This document shows, piece by piece, positions 6,182 to 14,984 of a stretch of 54,118 nt of DNA. The notes under the pieces are model-generated. The model made no database searches, was not told the DNA's origin, and saw nothing but the letters and a program-made list of their open reading frames with translations. The DNA comes from an uncultured Bacteroidales bacterium (GTDB taxonomy: Bacteria; Bacteroidota; Bacteroidia; Bacteroidales; UBA3824), in assembly GCA_937877455.1 (NCBI GenBank), contig CALFIU010000051.1:1-54118 (forward strand). The letters run 5' to 3'. Each line of letters begins with the position of its first letter. The stretch's first letter is position 1. A program made the position numbers and the translations under genes.

Positions 6182-6430
6182 TTATGCCGCAACGCCATGT
6201 TCATACAGAAACTCTGGAGCAAAATCAACACCGTTGTACCATTCCAAAGTCCAATCTGTGAGAGCAAATTGAATGAATTTGTCCATTTTAAGGAGCGGCT
6301 CGCGCATTTTGCCTGTCATAAGCGGCTCAAAATCAACATGTCTATGTTCGCCGTTGCTAAACTCCAAGTCCATAACGTAGTCGTGAAGATATTCCACATC
6401 TACCACACAAAGTAATTCTTGGTCTTCCAT
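6182..6430 (-). CDS. DUF2442 family protein
   Basis: The 82-residue protein (MEDQELLCVVDVEYLHDYVM...) matches the DUF2442 pattern: a strand leading into YVMDLEFSNGEHRHVDFEPL, a central L-x-K-M-D-K-F-I-Q-F and the closing W-Y-N-G-V-D-F-A-P-E-F-L-Y. DUF2442 genes are very often paired with DUF4160, as here with 7 bases between. The pair is scattered over genomes like a toxin-antitoxin module, but no activity has been assigned that I know of. No membrane or signal segments are present. Confidence 0.85.
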   Translation of the reverse strand: MEDQELLCVVDVEYLHDYVMDLEFSNGEHRHVDFEPLMTGKMREPLLKMDKFIQFALTDWTLEWYNGVDFAPEFLYEHGVAA

Positions 6431-6437
6431 ATTGCAT

Positions 6438-6695
6438 TTATTTTAAGGGTTCAATTGAATTTGGAACTTCGCCATTCTGAAGTCGATTCCAATTCTCCAT
6501 CAATTCATCATAATGAGCATCAAGCCAAGAGAAAACTTTATAGAGGACACTTCTTGGTAAGTGCCCTGTAACTACACCTTTATCAATTGTAATGCTTGCC
6601 CTGTACGAACCGTACCGCACGTGAAAGTGTGGAGGAGTATGGTCGTCGCCAAACATCACAGACCACAAAAACGTGACCGTTGACGGAATCGACAT
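6438..6695 (-). CDS. DUF4160 family protein with a chimeric start
   Basis: From residue 14 on the 85-residue product is a good DUF4160 protein, with the hallmark DDHTPPHFHVRYG, then a strand pair and SWLDAHYDELMENWNRLQ. The first 13 codons, however, are read out of frame from DNA that in the other frame encodes the N-terminus of a PP2C phosphatase (see 6655-6798). The usual first ten or so residues of DUF4160 are missing. The true start may be the ATG at 6656, right at the junction, or the borrowed ATG at 6695. It forms a pair with the DUF2442 gene downstream and probably is still translated, because the frame is open and the conserved core is intact. Confidence 0.75.
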   Translation of the reverse strand: MSIPSTVTFLWSVMFGDDHTPPHFHVRYGSYRASITIDKGVVTGHLPRSVLYKVFSWLDAHYDELMENWNRLQNGEVPNSIEPLK

Positions 6696-6798
6696 AGCCG
6701 GAGGAGTCCTCGTTGTTGGCGCGGACTGCCCCCTTGTCGGTGTGGCTCGTATAGAGAAAATTGGTAAGTTCCTTTGTCTTTGTCTTTGACGTTTCCAT
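6655..6798 (-). pseudogene. 5' remnant of a PP2C-type serine/threonine phosphatase gene
   Basis: A frame starting with ATG at 6798 reads 48 codons with a clear PP2C start: SHTDKGAVRANNEDS followed by GHVFVVCD, matching the D-x-G-x-V-R-x-x-N-E-D and V-x-D-G-M-G-G-H region of Stp1-like phosphatases. Directly after the metal-binding aspartate, where GMGG is expected, the sequence changes to DUF4160 DNA in a shifted frame. The rest of the phosphatase is not in the window. The remnant starts 3 bases after the stop of the DUF4139 gene, showing that an operon DUF4139-PP2C once existed and was broken by a recombination with a joint at GATG. Confidence 0.8.
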
Positions 6799-6801
6799 CT
6801 A

Positions 6802-8733
6802 TTATTCTACTTCAAAACTATAACTCTTTGGGTACTTGACCTCGTATGAGAGCCTAACCTTCTTGCTCTCGCCGGGCGCAAGGTTGAGCGTCCAAGTGAG
6901 CCGTCCATTTTCAGTATTGACCTGAGCCCCAATGCTTTCCACGAGCGAAACCTTGATGTCGGTGTATTTGGCAATTGGGTATTGGTCTTCCAAAATGACT
7001 TCCACGGGGATGCGCTTGTTGTTGCGGACAGTGGTCTCATACGTCTTGACAACCCTGTACGTGCCGCCAATCAAGGATTTTGAGGTGCTGTTCTTGACTT
7101 CCTGACGTGATACGGAGATGGCCTTGTCGCGCCCAATCGAGAGCGAAAGGGTGTCGCGGGTGTGGTCGGGCGCAATCTCGGTCTCGCCTTGATAAATATT
7201 GTTGAGGTAGAGATTGGCGGTGCCGGGCAGGAGCGAATATCTGTAACATTCGGGAATCTGCGCCACAAGGTAAACGTCGTTGGAATACCTCGGCGTGGCG
7301 TTGTACTGACAGATGGCGTTGATATTGTATTCGAGCATATTGACATCCTGATCCCTGTCGCCCGACTTGATGGTGTAAGGGATGTCTATCCTAAATTCTG
7401 TGGCTGAAAAACTTTGCGCAATCTCCATCGGGATTGATTTTTCGGGTTCTACATAGTAATTGGACCTCATAAAATCATCTTGGATTTCCACTTCTGCAAC
7501 CTCGTCAGCCTCATCTGCGCTCATCTGGATAGCCGCGTTTTTGCCTCTCGCTCTGCCACCGCTTCTACCGCCTTTTCTTGATGTGCCGTAGCCCACGATT
7601 ACTACATCATTGAGCTGGCGCGTATCCTCTTTCAAAATCACAAACATATTTTCGCCGCTGCGAATGGTCTGCGATTCATATCCGATAAAAGAGAATGTCA
7701 AATTGGCGTTTGGCGATTTAGTCTGTAATTTGAATTGTCCGTTAATATCGGAAATCGTGCCGTTGGCAGTGCCTGTTTCCACGATGTTGCATCCAATCAA
7801 ATCGTCGCCGTTTTCGTCCACAACGTGTCCGTAGGCGAAATTTTTGCCGGAAACACTGGTTGGCTTTGTATAGCGTCTTTGCGGCGGAAGGTACATCGTG
7901 AAAAATTCGGGTCTTGTATTGCTGACTGACGGATTGCCGGTGGAGAGTGAGAGTTTCACATTGTTCCAATCTTCCTTGGACGACTGACGGACGCGGGCAT
8001 TGTAGCCGAGACGGAGGGCGGAAGTTTCAGTAGCCCTTACCTCATAAAATGGCGTCCACGATGCAGTTGGCACAAGGTAATTGAGGGTGAGGTTTACATT
8101 GTTGATTTCACGGTCAGATTTCAATACCAATTCCACCGTGGAGACCATCGTGGAGATTTCCTTGGCGGTGTTGTTGGCGTTTTGGACGATTTGCTTGTAC
8201 TCGTCGGTGTATTTTTTGAGGAGTTTTTCGGTCTTGATTCTATCGGATTCGAGGTTGGAGAGTTCGCGGCGGAAATACTGCGCCATCTTGTCGAGTTGCT
8301 CGGCGGTGAGGCCGTTTTGACCGGCGATTTTGTTGTTGCTGACGATGAGATTGCGCTCCTCCTCGATGACGTCGAGTTTGGCATTGAGGATGGTTACAGA
8401 ATCCTTGATTACTTCCTTGCGGCGGTCGGCGGCGTAACGGAGTTTTTTCTTCTCCGCGTCTTCCTTGGTATCGAGGCGATGATTTACAGATACAATCGTA
8501 ACATTCTGATTGTCAATGCCGACACGGACAGACTTTTTGTCGAGTTCGCTCGAAAGGTCGGTCAAGAGATAGGTGGTAGTGCCATTTTTGACGGTGATTT
8601 TTGCGCTGCGGTTTACGATTGCGCCGCTTACATACACCGTAACGCTGTCGATGTTGGTCTTCACGTCGTTTTGGGCGACGAGTTGGAGAGCCGACAGCAT
8701 TATTGTCATTATAATTAAAAGCGTCCTTTTCAT
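6802..8733 (-). CDS. Secreted DUF4139 (MuiA-like) protein with inserted carboxypeptidase-regulatory-like domain
   Basis: The 643-residue product has a signal peptide (MKRTLLIIMTIMLSALQLVAQ), an N-terminal DUF4140-like strand region to about residue 85, a coiled coil of roughly 110 residues (about 90-200), and a DUF4139 domain starting near YLVPTASWTPFYEVRA and ending at the C-terminus. Inserted at about 298-385 is a carboxypeptidase-regulatory-like fold (YGHVVDENGDDLIGCNI) that finishes in LNDVVIVGYGT, a signature normally found at the plug of SusC/RagA TonB-dependent receptors. A Gly/Arg-rich linker follows. The role is unknown; the related MuiA name comes from mucoidy inhibition. The ATG at 8733 is preferred to a TTG two codons upstream. 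Confidence 0.8.
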   Translation of the reverse strand: MKRTLLIIMTIMLSALQLVAQNDVKTNIDSVTVYVSGAIVNRSAKITVKNGTTTYLLTDLSSELDKKSVRVGIDNQNVTIVSVNHRLDTKEDAEKKKLRYAADRRKEVIKDSVTILNAKLDVIEEERNLIVSNNKIAGQNGLTAEQLDKMAQYFRRELSNLESDRIKTEKLLKKYTDEYKQIVQNANNTAKEISTMVSTVELVLKSDREINNVNLTLNYLVPTASWTPFYEVRATETSALRLGYNARVRQSSKEDWNNVKLSLSTGNPSVSNTRPEFFTMYLPPQRRYTKPTSVSGKNFAYGHVVDENGDDLIGCNIVETGTANGTISDINGQFKLQTKSPNANLTFSFIGYESQTIRSGENMFVILKEDTRQLNDVVIVGYGTSRKGGRSGGRARGKNAAIQMSADEADEVAEVEIQDDFMRSNYYVEPEKSIPMEIAQSFSATEFRIDIPYTIKSGDRDQDVNMLEYNINAICQYNATPRYSNDVYLVAQIPECYRYSLLPGTANLYLNNIYQGETEIAPDHTRDTLSLSIGRDKAISVSRQEVKNSTSKSLIGGTYRVVKTYETTVRNNKRIPVEVILEDQYPIAKYTDIKVSLVESIGAQVNTENGRLTWTLNLAPGESKKVRLSYEVKYPKSYSFEVE

Positions 8734-8864
8734 AATCAAACGGGATTAGCGTTAACGCCCCAAAGGTATGCAATTTTTTTGAGTTTTTGGCGTTATTACA
8801 AAAAAAATCCTTTGGTTTTTACCATGGGTAACACTGTTTTCACATTTCCTAACTCATCAACATT

Positions 8865-9590
8865 ATGAAAAAAATCATCGCTGCAATTGCGCTCTTTGCC
8901 GCAACAAGCGTAGCCGAGGCGCAGGTAATCAAGGAGATTTCACCAAAGCAAACAGAATCCCCGCGCTGTTTCACCGACAAGGGTGCAGCCGATTATGAAA
9001 AAGGCGCAAAATATCTCAAAGAACATGCCGCAAATATGACCGATGCAGATTGGGAGTATATCGCCAAACTCGGTGTTGAGGAGATGTATGACAGTTACTT
9101 CGCCCTTGATGGCGAGGGTTGCTCGTGGTACTGCGGCGACGGCGGTCCAATAAAAATAACCGCGTCGAGCCGTCTCGCCAATCAAGGTGCCAACAATTAC
9201 AACGAGGAAAATCTTCACGACGACCACGCCAACACTCCGTGGGTGGAGGGCGTAAAGGGCTATGGCATAGGCGAATGGGTAGAATACACCTTCAAGGCTG
9301 GAAATCCGCGCATCACCACCATAAAAATCGTGAACGGCTACTGCAAGAGCCAGTCGGCGTGGAAAAACAATTCGCGTGTCAAGAAACTCAAAGTCTATAT
9401 CAAGGGCAAGCCCGCCGCAATCCTCAACCTCGAAGACACTCGCTGCGTCCAATCGTTTGAGATTGCACCCGTTACCGACGCCAACAAGGAATGGACGATG
9501 AAATTTGAAATCGTGGACGTCTATAAGGGCGACAAGTGGGACGACACCGCAATTTCGGAGATTTATTTCGACGGATTGGATGTGCATTAA
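8865..9590 (+). CDS. Secreted protein with NADase-type glycan-binding domain
   Basis: A 241-residue exported protein: signal peptide MKKIIAAIALFAATSVAEAQ, an N-terminal helical region (about 25-85) and, from about residue 100, a discoidin-like beta-sandwich of the NADase-type glycan-binding kind. The visible marks are SSRLANQGANNYNEENLHDD, then TPWVEGVKGYGIGEWVEYTF, the strand ITTIKIVNGYCKS and the closing DTAISEIYFDG. This domain is found at the end of many bacterial surface and toxin proteins and is thought to bind carbohydrate. No enzymatic domain is present. It is transcribed away from the DUF4139 gene and could act in the periplasm or outer membrane. Confidence 0.75.
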   Translation: MKKIIAAIALFAATSVAEAQVIKEISPKQTESPRCFTDKGAADYEKGAKYLKEHAANMTDADWEYIAKLGVEEMYDSYFALDGEGCSWYCGDGGPIKITASSRLANQGANNYNEENLHDDHANTPWVEGVKGYGIGEWVEYTFKAGNPRITTIKIVNGYCKSQSAWKNNSRVKKLKVYIKGKPAAILNLEDTRCVQSFEIAPVTDANKEWTMKFEIVDVYKGDKWDDTAISEIYFDGLDVH

Positions 9591-9685
9591 AAAGGTGAAG
9601 GATATGGAGGAATAAAGAAAATTTTGCAAATCAAACGTTTTTATTTTACTTTTACGCCGGAAAGAAATAATTAACAACCAAACCA

Positions 9686-10510
9686 ATGAAATCACGCCCT
9701 CTCCTCCTCGCCGCGCTCCTTGCCCTCATTTGCGCCGCATCAACCATCATTTGCTGTACCAAAGACAGCGACAATACAGCCGACGCCAACACCCTCGACG
9801 CAATCCGCCGTCGTGGGACGCTAATCATCGGTACCACAGGCGATTACAGACCACTGAGTTATCGGGAGCCAACCACGGGCGAGTATTGGGGATTTGGGAT
9901 TGAGGTGGCGCAGAAGATTGCCGAAAATATTGGCGTAAAGGCGACATTTGTGCAGACCTCGTGGCCGACGCTCACCGACGACGTGCTCAAAGAGCCCGCG
10001 ATTTTTGACTTTGCAATCGGCGGCATCACAATCACCGACGCACGAAAGGCGCAAATGGATATGTCTGACGGATACCTCCGCAACGGCAAGACAATCCTCT
10101 GCCGCAAGGAGGACGAATCAAAATTCAAAACCCTCGACGACCTCAACCGCCCCGAAGTACGCGTAATGATAAATCCCGGCGGCCTCAACGAAAAATTTGC
10201 CCGCGAAAATCTGCCGCAAGCAACATTGATTGTATATGAAAAAAACGAAGAAATCCCATCGCAAGTATCTGAGGGCAAAGCTGATGTGATGATTACCGAA
10301 ATCACCGAAGCACCGTATTATATAAAGACCGACCCGCGACTTGCCGCACCGCTCATCAACAGCCCATTCACCAACGGCGAAATCGGCGTCTTGATGCAGA
10401 AAAACCAGCCAGAACTTTTGGCGAAAGTCAACGCGGTAATCCTCCAAATGAAACAGGACGGCACGTTGAAACAGTTGCACGAAAAGTTCGGGTTGGTCTA
10501 TGGGTATTGA
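9686..10510 (+). CDS. Periplasmic solute-binding/cyclohexadienyl dehydratase-like lipoprotein
   Basis: The 274-residue product has an N-terminal hydrophobic segment with two adjacent cysteines at its end (LICAASTIICCTKDS), compatible with a lipoprotein signal. The mature part is a type II periplasmic-binding fold with strong likeness to PheC, the periplasmic cyclohexadienyl (arogenate/prephenate) dehydratase: TLIIGTTGDYRPLSYR, FGIEVAQKIAENIGVKATF, SWPTLTDDV, VRVMINPGGLNEKFAREN and ADVMITEITEAPYY. PheC turns prephenate into phenylpyruvate and arogenate into phenylalanine; close relatives only bind amino acids. No transporter genes lie beside it, which slightly favours an enzyme. Its stop is only 5 bases from the convergent GH31 gene end. 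Confidence 0.75.
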   Translation: MKSRPLLLAALLALICAASTIICCTKDSDNTADANTLDAIRRRGTLIIGTTGDYRPLSYREPTTGEYWGFGIEVAQKIAENIGVKATFVQTSWPTLTDDVLKEPAIFDFAIGGITITDARKAQMDMSDGYLRNGKTILCRKEDESKFKTLDDLNRPEVRVMINPGGLNEKFARENLPQATLIVYEKNEEIPSQVSEGKADVMITEITEAPYYIKTDPRLAAPLINSPFTNGEIGVLMQKNQPELLAKVNAVILQMKQDGTLKQLHEKFGLVYGY

Positions 10511-10515
10511 AATCG

Positions 10516-12924
10516 TTACAACTTGACGCTGACCTTTGCGCCGCTGTAATCCACGGTCTTGGTCTTGCCGTCGGGGAGAACGATTTGGAAAGAGCGGTTG
10601 CTTATCATACCGTCGTAACTGCCTTTGCGGTCGGCGATTGTGAGGGTGCGGGCGGCGTCGTTCCAAGTGAATTGGATTTCGGTGTATTTGCCGTTTTCAT
10701 AATTGTAATTGTCGCCCTCGTCCTCGTAGAGCGTGAACGAGCCGTTTTTGCCGGGATAGACGTGGATTTCGAGGTTGCTCCAATCCTTTTCGGTAACGTA
10801 TTGCATTTCAGGGGCTAACGGGAGTATGCCGCCAGCCTTGATGAACATCGGAGCTTGGTCGAAGGTGGTTTTGATGTTGACATTCTGACCGCCCTTGTAA
10901 CGCGTCCCAGTATAGAAATCATACCAATCGCAACCCTTGGGCAAATATTTTGTGGTCTGTTTCGGCTGCGAGAAATCAACATTTGCAACCGCCTTGCCGT
11001 CGGCTTTGTCGCGATTCCAACCCGACATCTCGTCTGTACGGATGATTTTTTCCTCGGTATATTGAGCCTCAACGATTGGCGTAGCGAGGATTGACGAACC
11101 CATCATAAATTCGTCGGCGAGGGTGCGGACATTGCGGTCGGCGGCAAAATCGCAAATCAGCGGACGGAGATAGCTGCCGTTGTTGCTCGTTACCTGCCAA
11201 GCCGTGGAATAAATGTATGGCAACAGTCTGTACCTCAAGCGGATGGTCTTTTCGATGGCGTCATAAACGATGTCGCCCTTATTGCCAAACTGCCAAATCT
11301 CCCTCGGCGCATCGGCACCGTGGCTGCGGAACACGGGACAAAACAATCCGTATTGCATCCAACGTACATAAAGTTCCTGATACTGAGGATTTTTGGGCGC
11401 GCTGCCAGGTCCAAAAACATTATAGGCGTTACAGAAAAAACCGCCTATATCGGTGTTGAAATTCGGGTTGCCGGTCAGGGTGTAATTGAGCCCGGCAGGA
11501 ATCTGTTTGCGCAACATATCCCACGTGGAATTTACGTCGCCGCTCCACATATTGCTGCCATAGCGTTGCTGTCCCGCAAACGAGCTGCGAGTCATGATGA
11601 AAACACGTTTTTTGCTCGATTCCTTGCGCTGAGCGTCATACACGCCGCCCACAGTGCAGAGCGGGAAGGCATTTCTCAACGAGCGGAAAGTGCCGTCGCC
11701 ATCGCCAGCCTTGTGGTCGTAATTTTCCTTTTTGGGATAGAAACAATCGGGGTCAGTGGAATCCATCCACCAAGCGTCGATGTCGTAATCAAAGAGCGTC
11801 TTCAGATTTTTCCAATAAATCCTGCGCGCCTCCTCGCTGAACGGGTCATAGACGCAAACTCCTGACGGATAATCCATTACCGGCGGCCAAATGTGCGAAA
11901 TGCCGCTCTGTGGCCAAGTCTGGAAGTCAAACAACAGATTCTTCTCTTTCAACTCCCTGAAAGCCTTGGTCATAGGGCCAAAACTTGCCCAAATGGAAAT
12001 CATAATGTGGGCGTTTTGCTCGTGGACTTTCTGCACCATCTGCCGGCCGTCCGCGAAATCTTCGGAGAGAAAGTCCATTGCGTTCCAGAGGTAATTGCTG
12101 CCCCAATACTGCCAATCCTGAATGATTCCGTCGAGCGGCACTCGGAGTTCGCGGTATTTGTTGAGGACGGCGAGGAGTTCCTTGCTACTCTTGTAACGCT
12201 CCTTCGACTGCCAATAGCCAAAAGTCCACAGCGGAAACATCGGCACTTGTCCCGATAGCGTCCTCATCTGCGCGATAACGCCGTCAGCCGAGCCGCCATA
12301 CATAAAATAATAGTCTTCGTACTTGGCAACTTCCGACGCAAACTGCATACCTTCTGCCGTGCCGTCAAATTGGGTCGGGGAATAATTGTCCCAAAAAAGA
12401 CCCCAACCCTCGATGCTCTGCAACACATTCTGAAAGTCTTGAAGATTAGACTGTTCCATCAAAATATGCGCGTCCCTGCGGCTGAGTTTGCCGTCCTGAA
12501 TGGTGCCGAGTCCGTAGATTTGCTCGTCCTTTTTGAGGAGAAAACTCTGAGTGAGTTTGTAGGTATTGCGCTCCACCGCGCCGGGGCGGTCTTCGAGTTT
12601 AAAATCCTTCTCCGCCAACAAGAGTTTGCCTTTGGCGTCGTAGAAACTGAGCGCAAAGGTATGCGGATTGAATTTGACCGTGAGTTTCGCACTCTGGACG
12701 GAGTTGGGCTTGGTGGTCAACTTGACGTCCTGCGGCTTGGCTGTTACTACAAGGCTCTGCGTCGCGATTTCCTTGCCTACGGGAAACTTCGACACGCGCA
12801 CAATCTCGTCGGAGTAAAACTCCACGTAGATTACATTCTGTCCCGCATTGAATTTCACGGGACCGGCGGCGGTGGCTGCAATAGCCATCAACATCGCCAT
12901 CAAAAACATCTGTATTCTTTTCAT
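10516..12924 (-). CDS. Glycoside hydrolase family 31 (alpha-glucosidase/alpha-xylosidase type), secreted
   Basis: An 802-residue GH31 enzyme with signal peptide (MKRIQMFLMAMLMAIAATAA). An N-terminal beta-sandwich of about 200 residues is followed by the (beta/alpha)8 barrel with DGIIQDWQYWG near 265 and the catalytic nucleophile D388 in the motif DAWWMDSTDPD. A C-terminal beta domain (YLPKGCDWYDFYTGTRYKGG and the closing DUF5110-like part with FTLYEDEGDNYNYENGKY) completes it. GH31 enzymes of this type release glucose or xylose from the non-reducing ends of alpha-linked oligosaccharides in the periplasm. It is divergent from the sensor/AraC regulator at 13094, which likely controls it. No SusCD pair is present in the window. 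Confidence 0.92.
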   Translation of the reverse strand: MKRIQMFLMAMLMAIAATAAGPVKFNAGQNVIYVEFYSDEIVRVSKFPVGKEIATQSLVVTAKPQDVKLTTKPNSVQSAKLTVKFNPHTFALSFYDAKGKLLLAEKDFKLEDRPGAVERNTYKLTQSFLLKKDEQIYGLGTIQDGKLSRRDAHILMEQSNLQDFQNVLQSIEGWGLFWDNYSPTQFDGTAEGMQFASEVAKYEDYYFMYGGSADGVIAQMRTLSGQVPMFPLWTFGYWQSKERYKSSKELLAVLNKYRELRVPLDGIIQDWQYWGSNYLWNAMDFLSEDFADGRQMVQKVHEQNAHIMISIWASFGPMTKAFRELKEKNLLFDFQTWPQSGISHIWPPVMDYPSGVCVYDPFSEEARRIYWKNLKTLFDYDIDAWWMDSTDPDCFYPKKENYDHKAGDGDGTFRSLRNAFPLCTVGGVYDAQRKESSKKRVFIMTRSSFAGQQRYGSNMWSGDVNSTWDMLRKQIPAGLNYTLTGNPNFNTDIGGFFCNAYNVFGPGSAPKNPQYQELYVRWMQYGLFCPVFRSHGADAPREIWQFGNKGDIVYDAIEKTIRLRYRLLPYIYSTAWQVTSNNGSYLRPLICDFAADRNVRTLADEFMMGSSILATPIVEAQYTEEKIIRTDEMSGWNRDKADGKAVANVDFSQPKQTTKYLPKGCDWYDFYTGTRYKGGQNVNIKTTFDQAPMFIKAGGILPLAPEMQYVTEKDWSNLEIHVYPGKNGSFTLYEDEGDNYNYENGKYTEIQFTWNDAARTLTIADRKGSYDGMISNRSFQIVLPDGKTKTVDYSGAKVSVKL

Positions 12925-12967
12925 AACCGAAAATTTTATGTGTGGGGTTAAAAATTATTTTTCGGTG

Positions 12968-12991
12968 CAAAGATAGGGTTTCAACACCCTA
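12968..12991 (-). promoter_or_regulatory. Promoter and operator-like inverted repeat of the GH31 gene
   Basis: The minus strand has TATCTTTG (12968-12975), a full -7 match, 43 bases before the GH31 start. Overlapping its upstream edge is an inverted repeat TAGGGT...ACCCTA (12974-12991), well placed for a regulator to touch the polymerase. A second -7-like box, TACCTTTG, lies at 12992-12999. Confidence 0.5.
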
Positions 12992-13093
12992 CAAAGGTAC
13001 AACAAATGTTGAAAGCGAGGAAACAAATGAAGAAAAAGTTTCCATTTTAGCCCAAAAATCATTTATTTTGTGTCAAATTTTTGCATCAAGATT

Positions 13094-14983
13094 ATGAAAA
13101 TATTTGCGCTGATTGCAATCATAATATTCGCCGTCCACAACGCCGCGTCCGCCGACAACGAGCAAAATTTTTATACGCTCAACCGTCAAAACGGACTGAG
13201 CGACAATTGTATTTGGCAGTTGTTGCAACTTGGCGACGGACGTATGGTAAGCGTAACGCCTCATTCTGTGGATATTTTTGACGGTCAAGGGATTACAACC
13301 GTCGAGATGGACACGTCGATGTACATGACAATTCCGCTTTACAACGGCGCGACGCATATTTTTGCCGACCTCAACCATTTATTGTGGATTAAGCAATGGC
13401 GGCATCTCTACTGCATCGACCTTAAAACCCTGTCGCAAAGGATGTTTGACGATTGGGATTCATACGATTTTTATATTGACGGCAACGGCGAGACGTGGCT
13501 CTTAAAGCCGGGCAAACTCTGCGCCGTAAATTCCGACCGCAAACTCGACCTCTCAAAGATTGACGGCATTTTGCAAGACGTGGTATCTTCTGACGGTCAG
13601 ATATTTACTTTTTGGGAATCGGGATTGTTGGTGGTTTTTGATAATGACGGCAATTTTGCATACCAAACGGCGGCATACAGCGGCGATTCTATCAAACATT
13701 ACAGCCAAACGTCATTGGTAGTAAAAGGGCAGGACGCCAAACTCTATCAAGTGCGCACTGGCGAGGGCGGGTCTATTTTGATGCGTTTTGATGCTGATAA
13801 TCGCACTTGGCAAAAGATATTGTCGGGCAGTTTTATGATGCATACGTTGACGCTCACTCCGTCAAATTTTATTTACATCACGACTTCCGACGGCTACATC
13901 AAAATTGACGCTAAGACATTGGCGTTGCAACAATTTAGCACTCTATATTTGCCCGACGGCACGGCACTTTCCACGGGCATCAATACAGTATGCAGCGACC
14001 GCGAAGGCGGCATCTGGCTCGGTACTTACAACAACGGTTTGCTGTATTCGTCGCCATTCAGCGGACTGTTTGACACCCAACCGCTTGATATTGAGGTAGA
14101 ACCAATCTTGACAACTGTTTATATGCACGGTAAACCCTTGCAGACTGGCGCGGAATACGACGGCAGAATTTTGTTGGAATTTGCACCGCCGTACATCGAA
14201 AATCTTGTGTTCAACCATTCAGAAAATTCGCCAGCGTTCCAGTTTTCGACGATGAACTATGTAAGACCGAGGGAGACATTTTACAGGTTTCGTTTTTCGG
14301 GCGGCGACAATCAGGAACATATCCTATCTGCCGATTCTTCAGGGAGTTACGTCAACGACAAGGGCATTTTTTATTTTCCATTGGTTGCGCTTTCGCCCGA
14401 CAGTTACACACTCGAAGTTGCGGCGTCCACCAATCCCCAAAACTGGCAAAACGCCAAAATCAAAACCATCACCTTCATAATAGAATCGCCGTGGTGGCAA
14501 ACCAAAATTGCATATCTTTTATACGCGATATTGCTCACGGCAGTAGGCGTAGTTATAATCAAAAAAAGACATAAAAAAACGGTAGCTCCGACTTTAATCA
14601 ACACCAATCCCGAAAAAACAAACGAACAAGCCGAACTCGAACCAACAGCGCAAGAACCCACGGCGCAAGAAAAAGAATTTATGGCGCGGGCTACATCGCT
14701 TGTAGAACAGCACCTCTCTGATTCTCAATACGGTGTGGAGCAACTTGCCGCCGACCTTTGCATGGAGCGCACCGGACTTTACAAAAAACTCACGGCAATG
14801 ATTCAGCAATCGCCCGTAGCCTTCATCCGCAGCATCCGCCTCCATCGCGCCGCCGCAATGATTGCCAAAAAAGAGTGCAGCATTTCCGACATTGCAGAGC
14901 AAACCGGCTTTGGCTCAGTGAGTTATTTCAGCAAATGTTTTCAAAAGGAGTTCGGATGCAAGCCGTCGGAATATGAGGGGTAA
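13094..14983 (+). CDS. Membrane sensor with beta-propeller, Y_Y_Y domain and AraC-type output, no kinase
   Basis: The 629-residue protein resembles the Bacteroidota hybrid two-component regulators but lacks the histidine kinase and receiver domains. Order: signal peptide (MKIFALIAIIIFAVHNAASA); a periplasmic propeller of two-component-regulator repeats (for example NRQNGLSDNCIWQLLQLGDG and DREGGIWLGTYNNGL); a Y_Y_Y-type beta domain (FYRFRFSGGDNQEHIL); one membrane helix near 465-490 (TKIAYLLYAILLTAVGVVII); a Pro/Glu linker; and an AraC HTH at the end (YGVEQLAADLCMERTGLYKK, ISDIAEQTGFGSVSYFSKCF). It would sense a sugar outside and bind DNA directly. The ATG at 13094 starts the signal peptide; an earlier GTG is rejected. 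Divergence from GH31 suggests control of that gene. Confidence 0.85.
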   Translation: MKIFALIAIIIFAVHNAASADNEQNFYTLNRQNGLSDNCIWQLLQLGDGRMVSVTPHSVDIFDGQGITTVEMDTSMYMTIPLYNGATHIFADLNHLLWIKQWRHLYCIDLKTLSQRMFDDWDSYDFYIDGNGETWLLKPGKLCAVNSDRKLDLSKIDGILQDVVSSDGQIFTFWESGLLVVFDNDGNFAYQTAAYSGDSIKHYSQTSLVVKGQDAKLYQVRTGEGGSILMRFDADNRTWQKILSGSFMMHTLTLTPSNFIYITTSDGYIKIDAKTLALQQFSTLYLPDGTALSTGINTVCSDREGGIWLGTYNNGLLYSSPFSGLFDTQPLDIEVEPILTTVYMHGKPLQTGAEYDGRILLEFAPPYIENLVFNHSENSPAFQFSTMNYVRPRETFYRFRFSGGDNQEHILSADSSGSYVNDKGIFYFPLVALSPDSYTLEVAASTNPQNWQNAKIKTITFIIESPWWQTKIAYLLYAILLTAVGVVIIKKRHKKTVAPTLINTNPEKTNEQAELEPTAQEPTAQEKEFMARATSLVEQHLSDSQYGVEQLAADLCMERTGLYKKLTAMIQQSPVAFIRSIRLHRAAAMIAKKECSISDIAEQTGFGSVSYFSKCFQKEFGCKPSEYEG

Positions 14984-14984
14984 G

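Noticed and set aside
8182..8718. Plus-strand frame of 178 codons opposite the DUF4139 gene
   Set aside because: It mirrors the coiled-coil part of that gene and has no family features or start context of its own.
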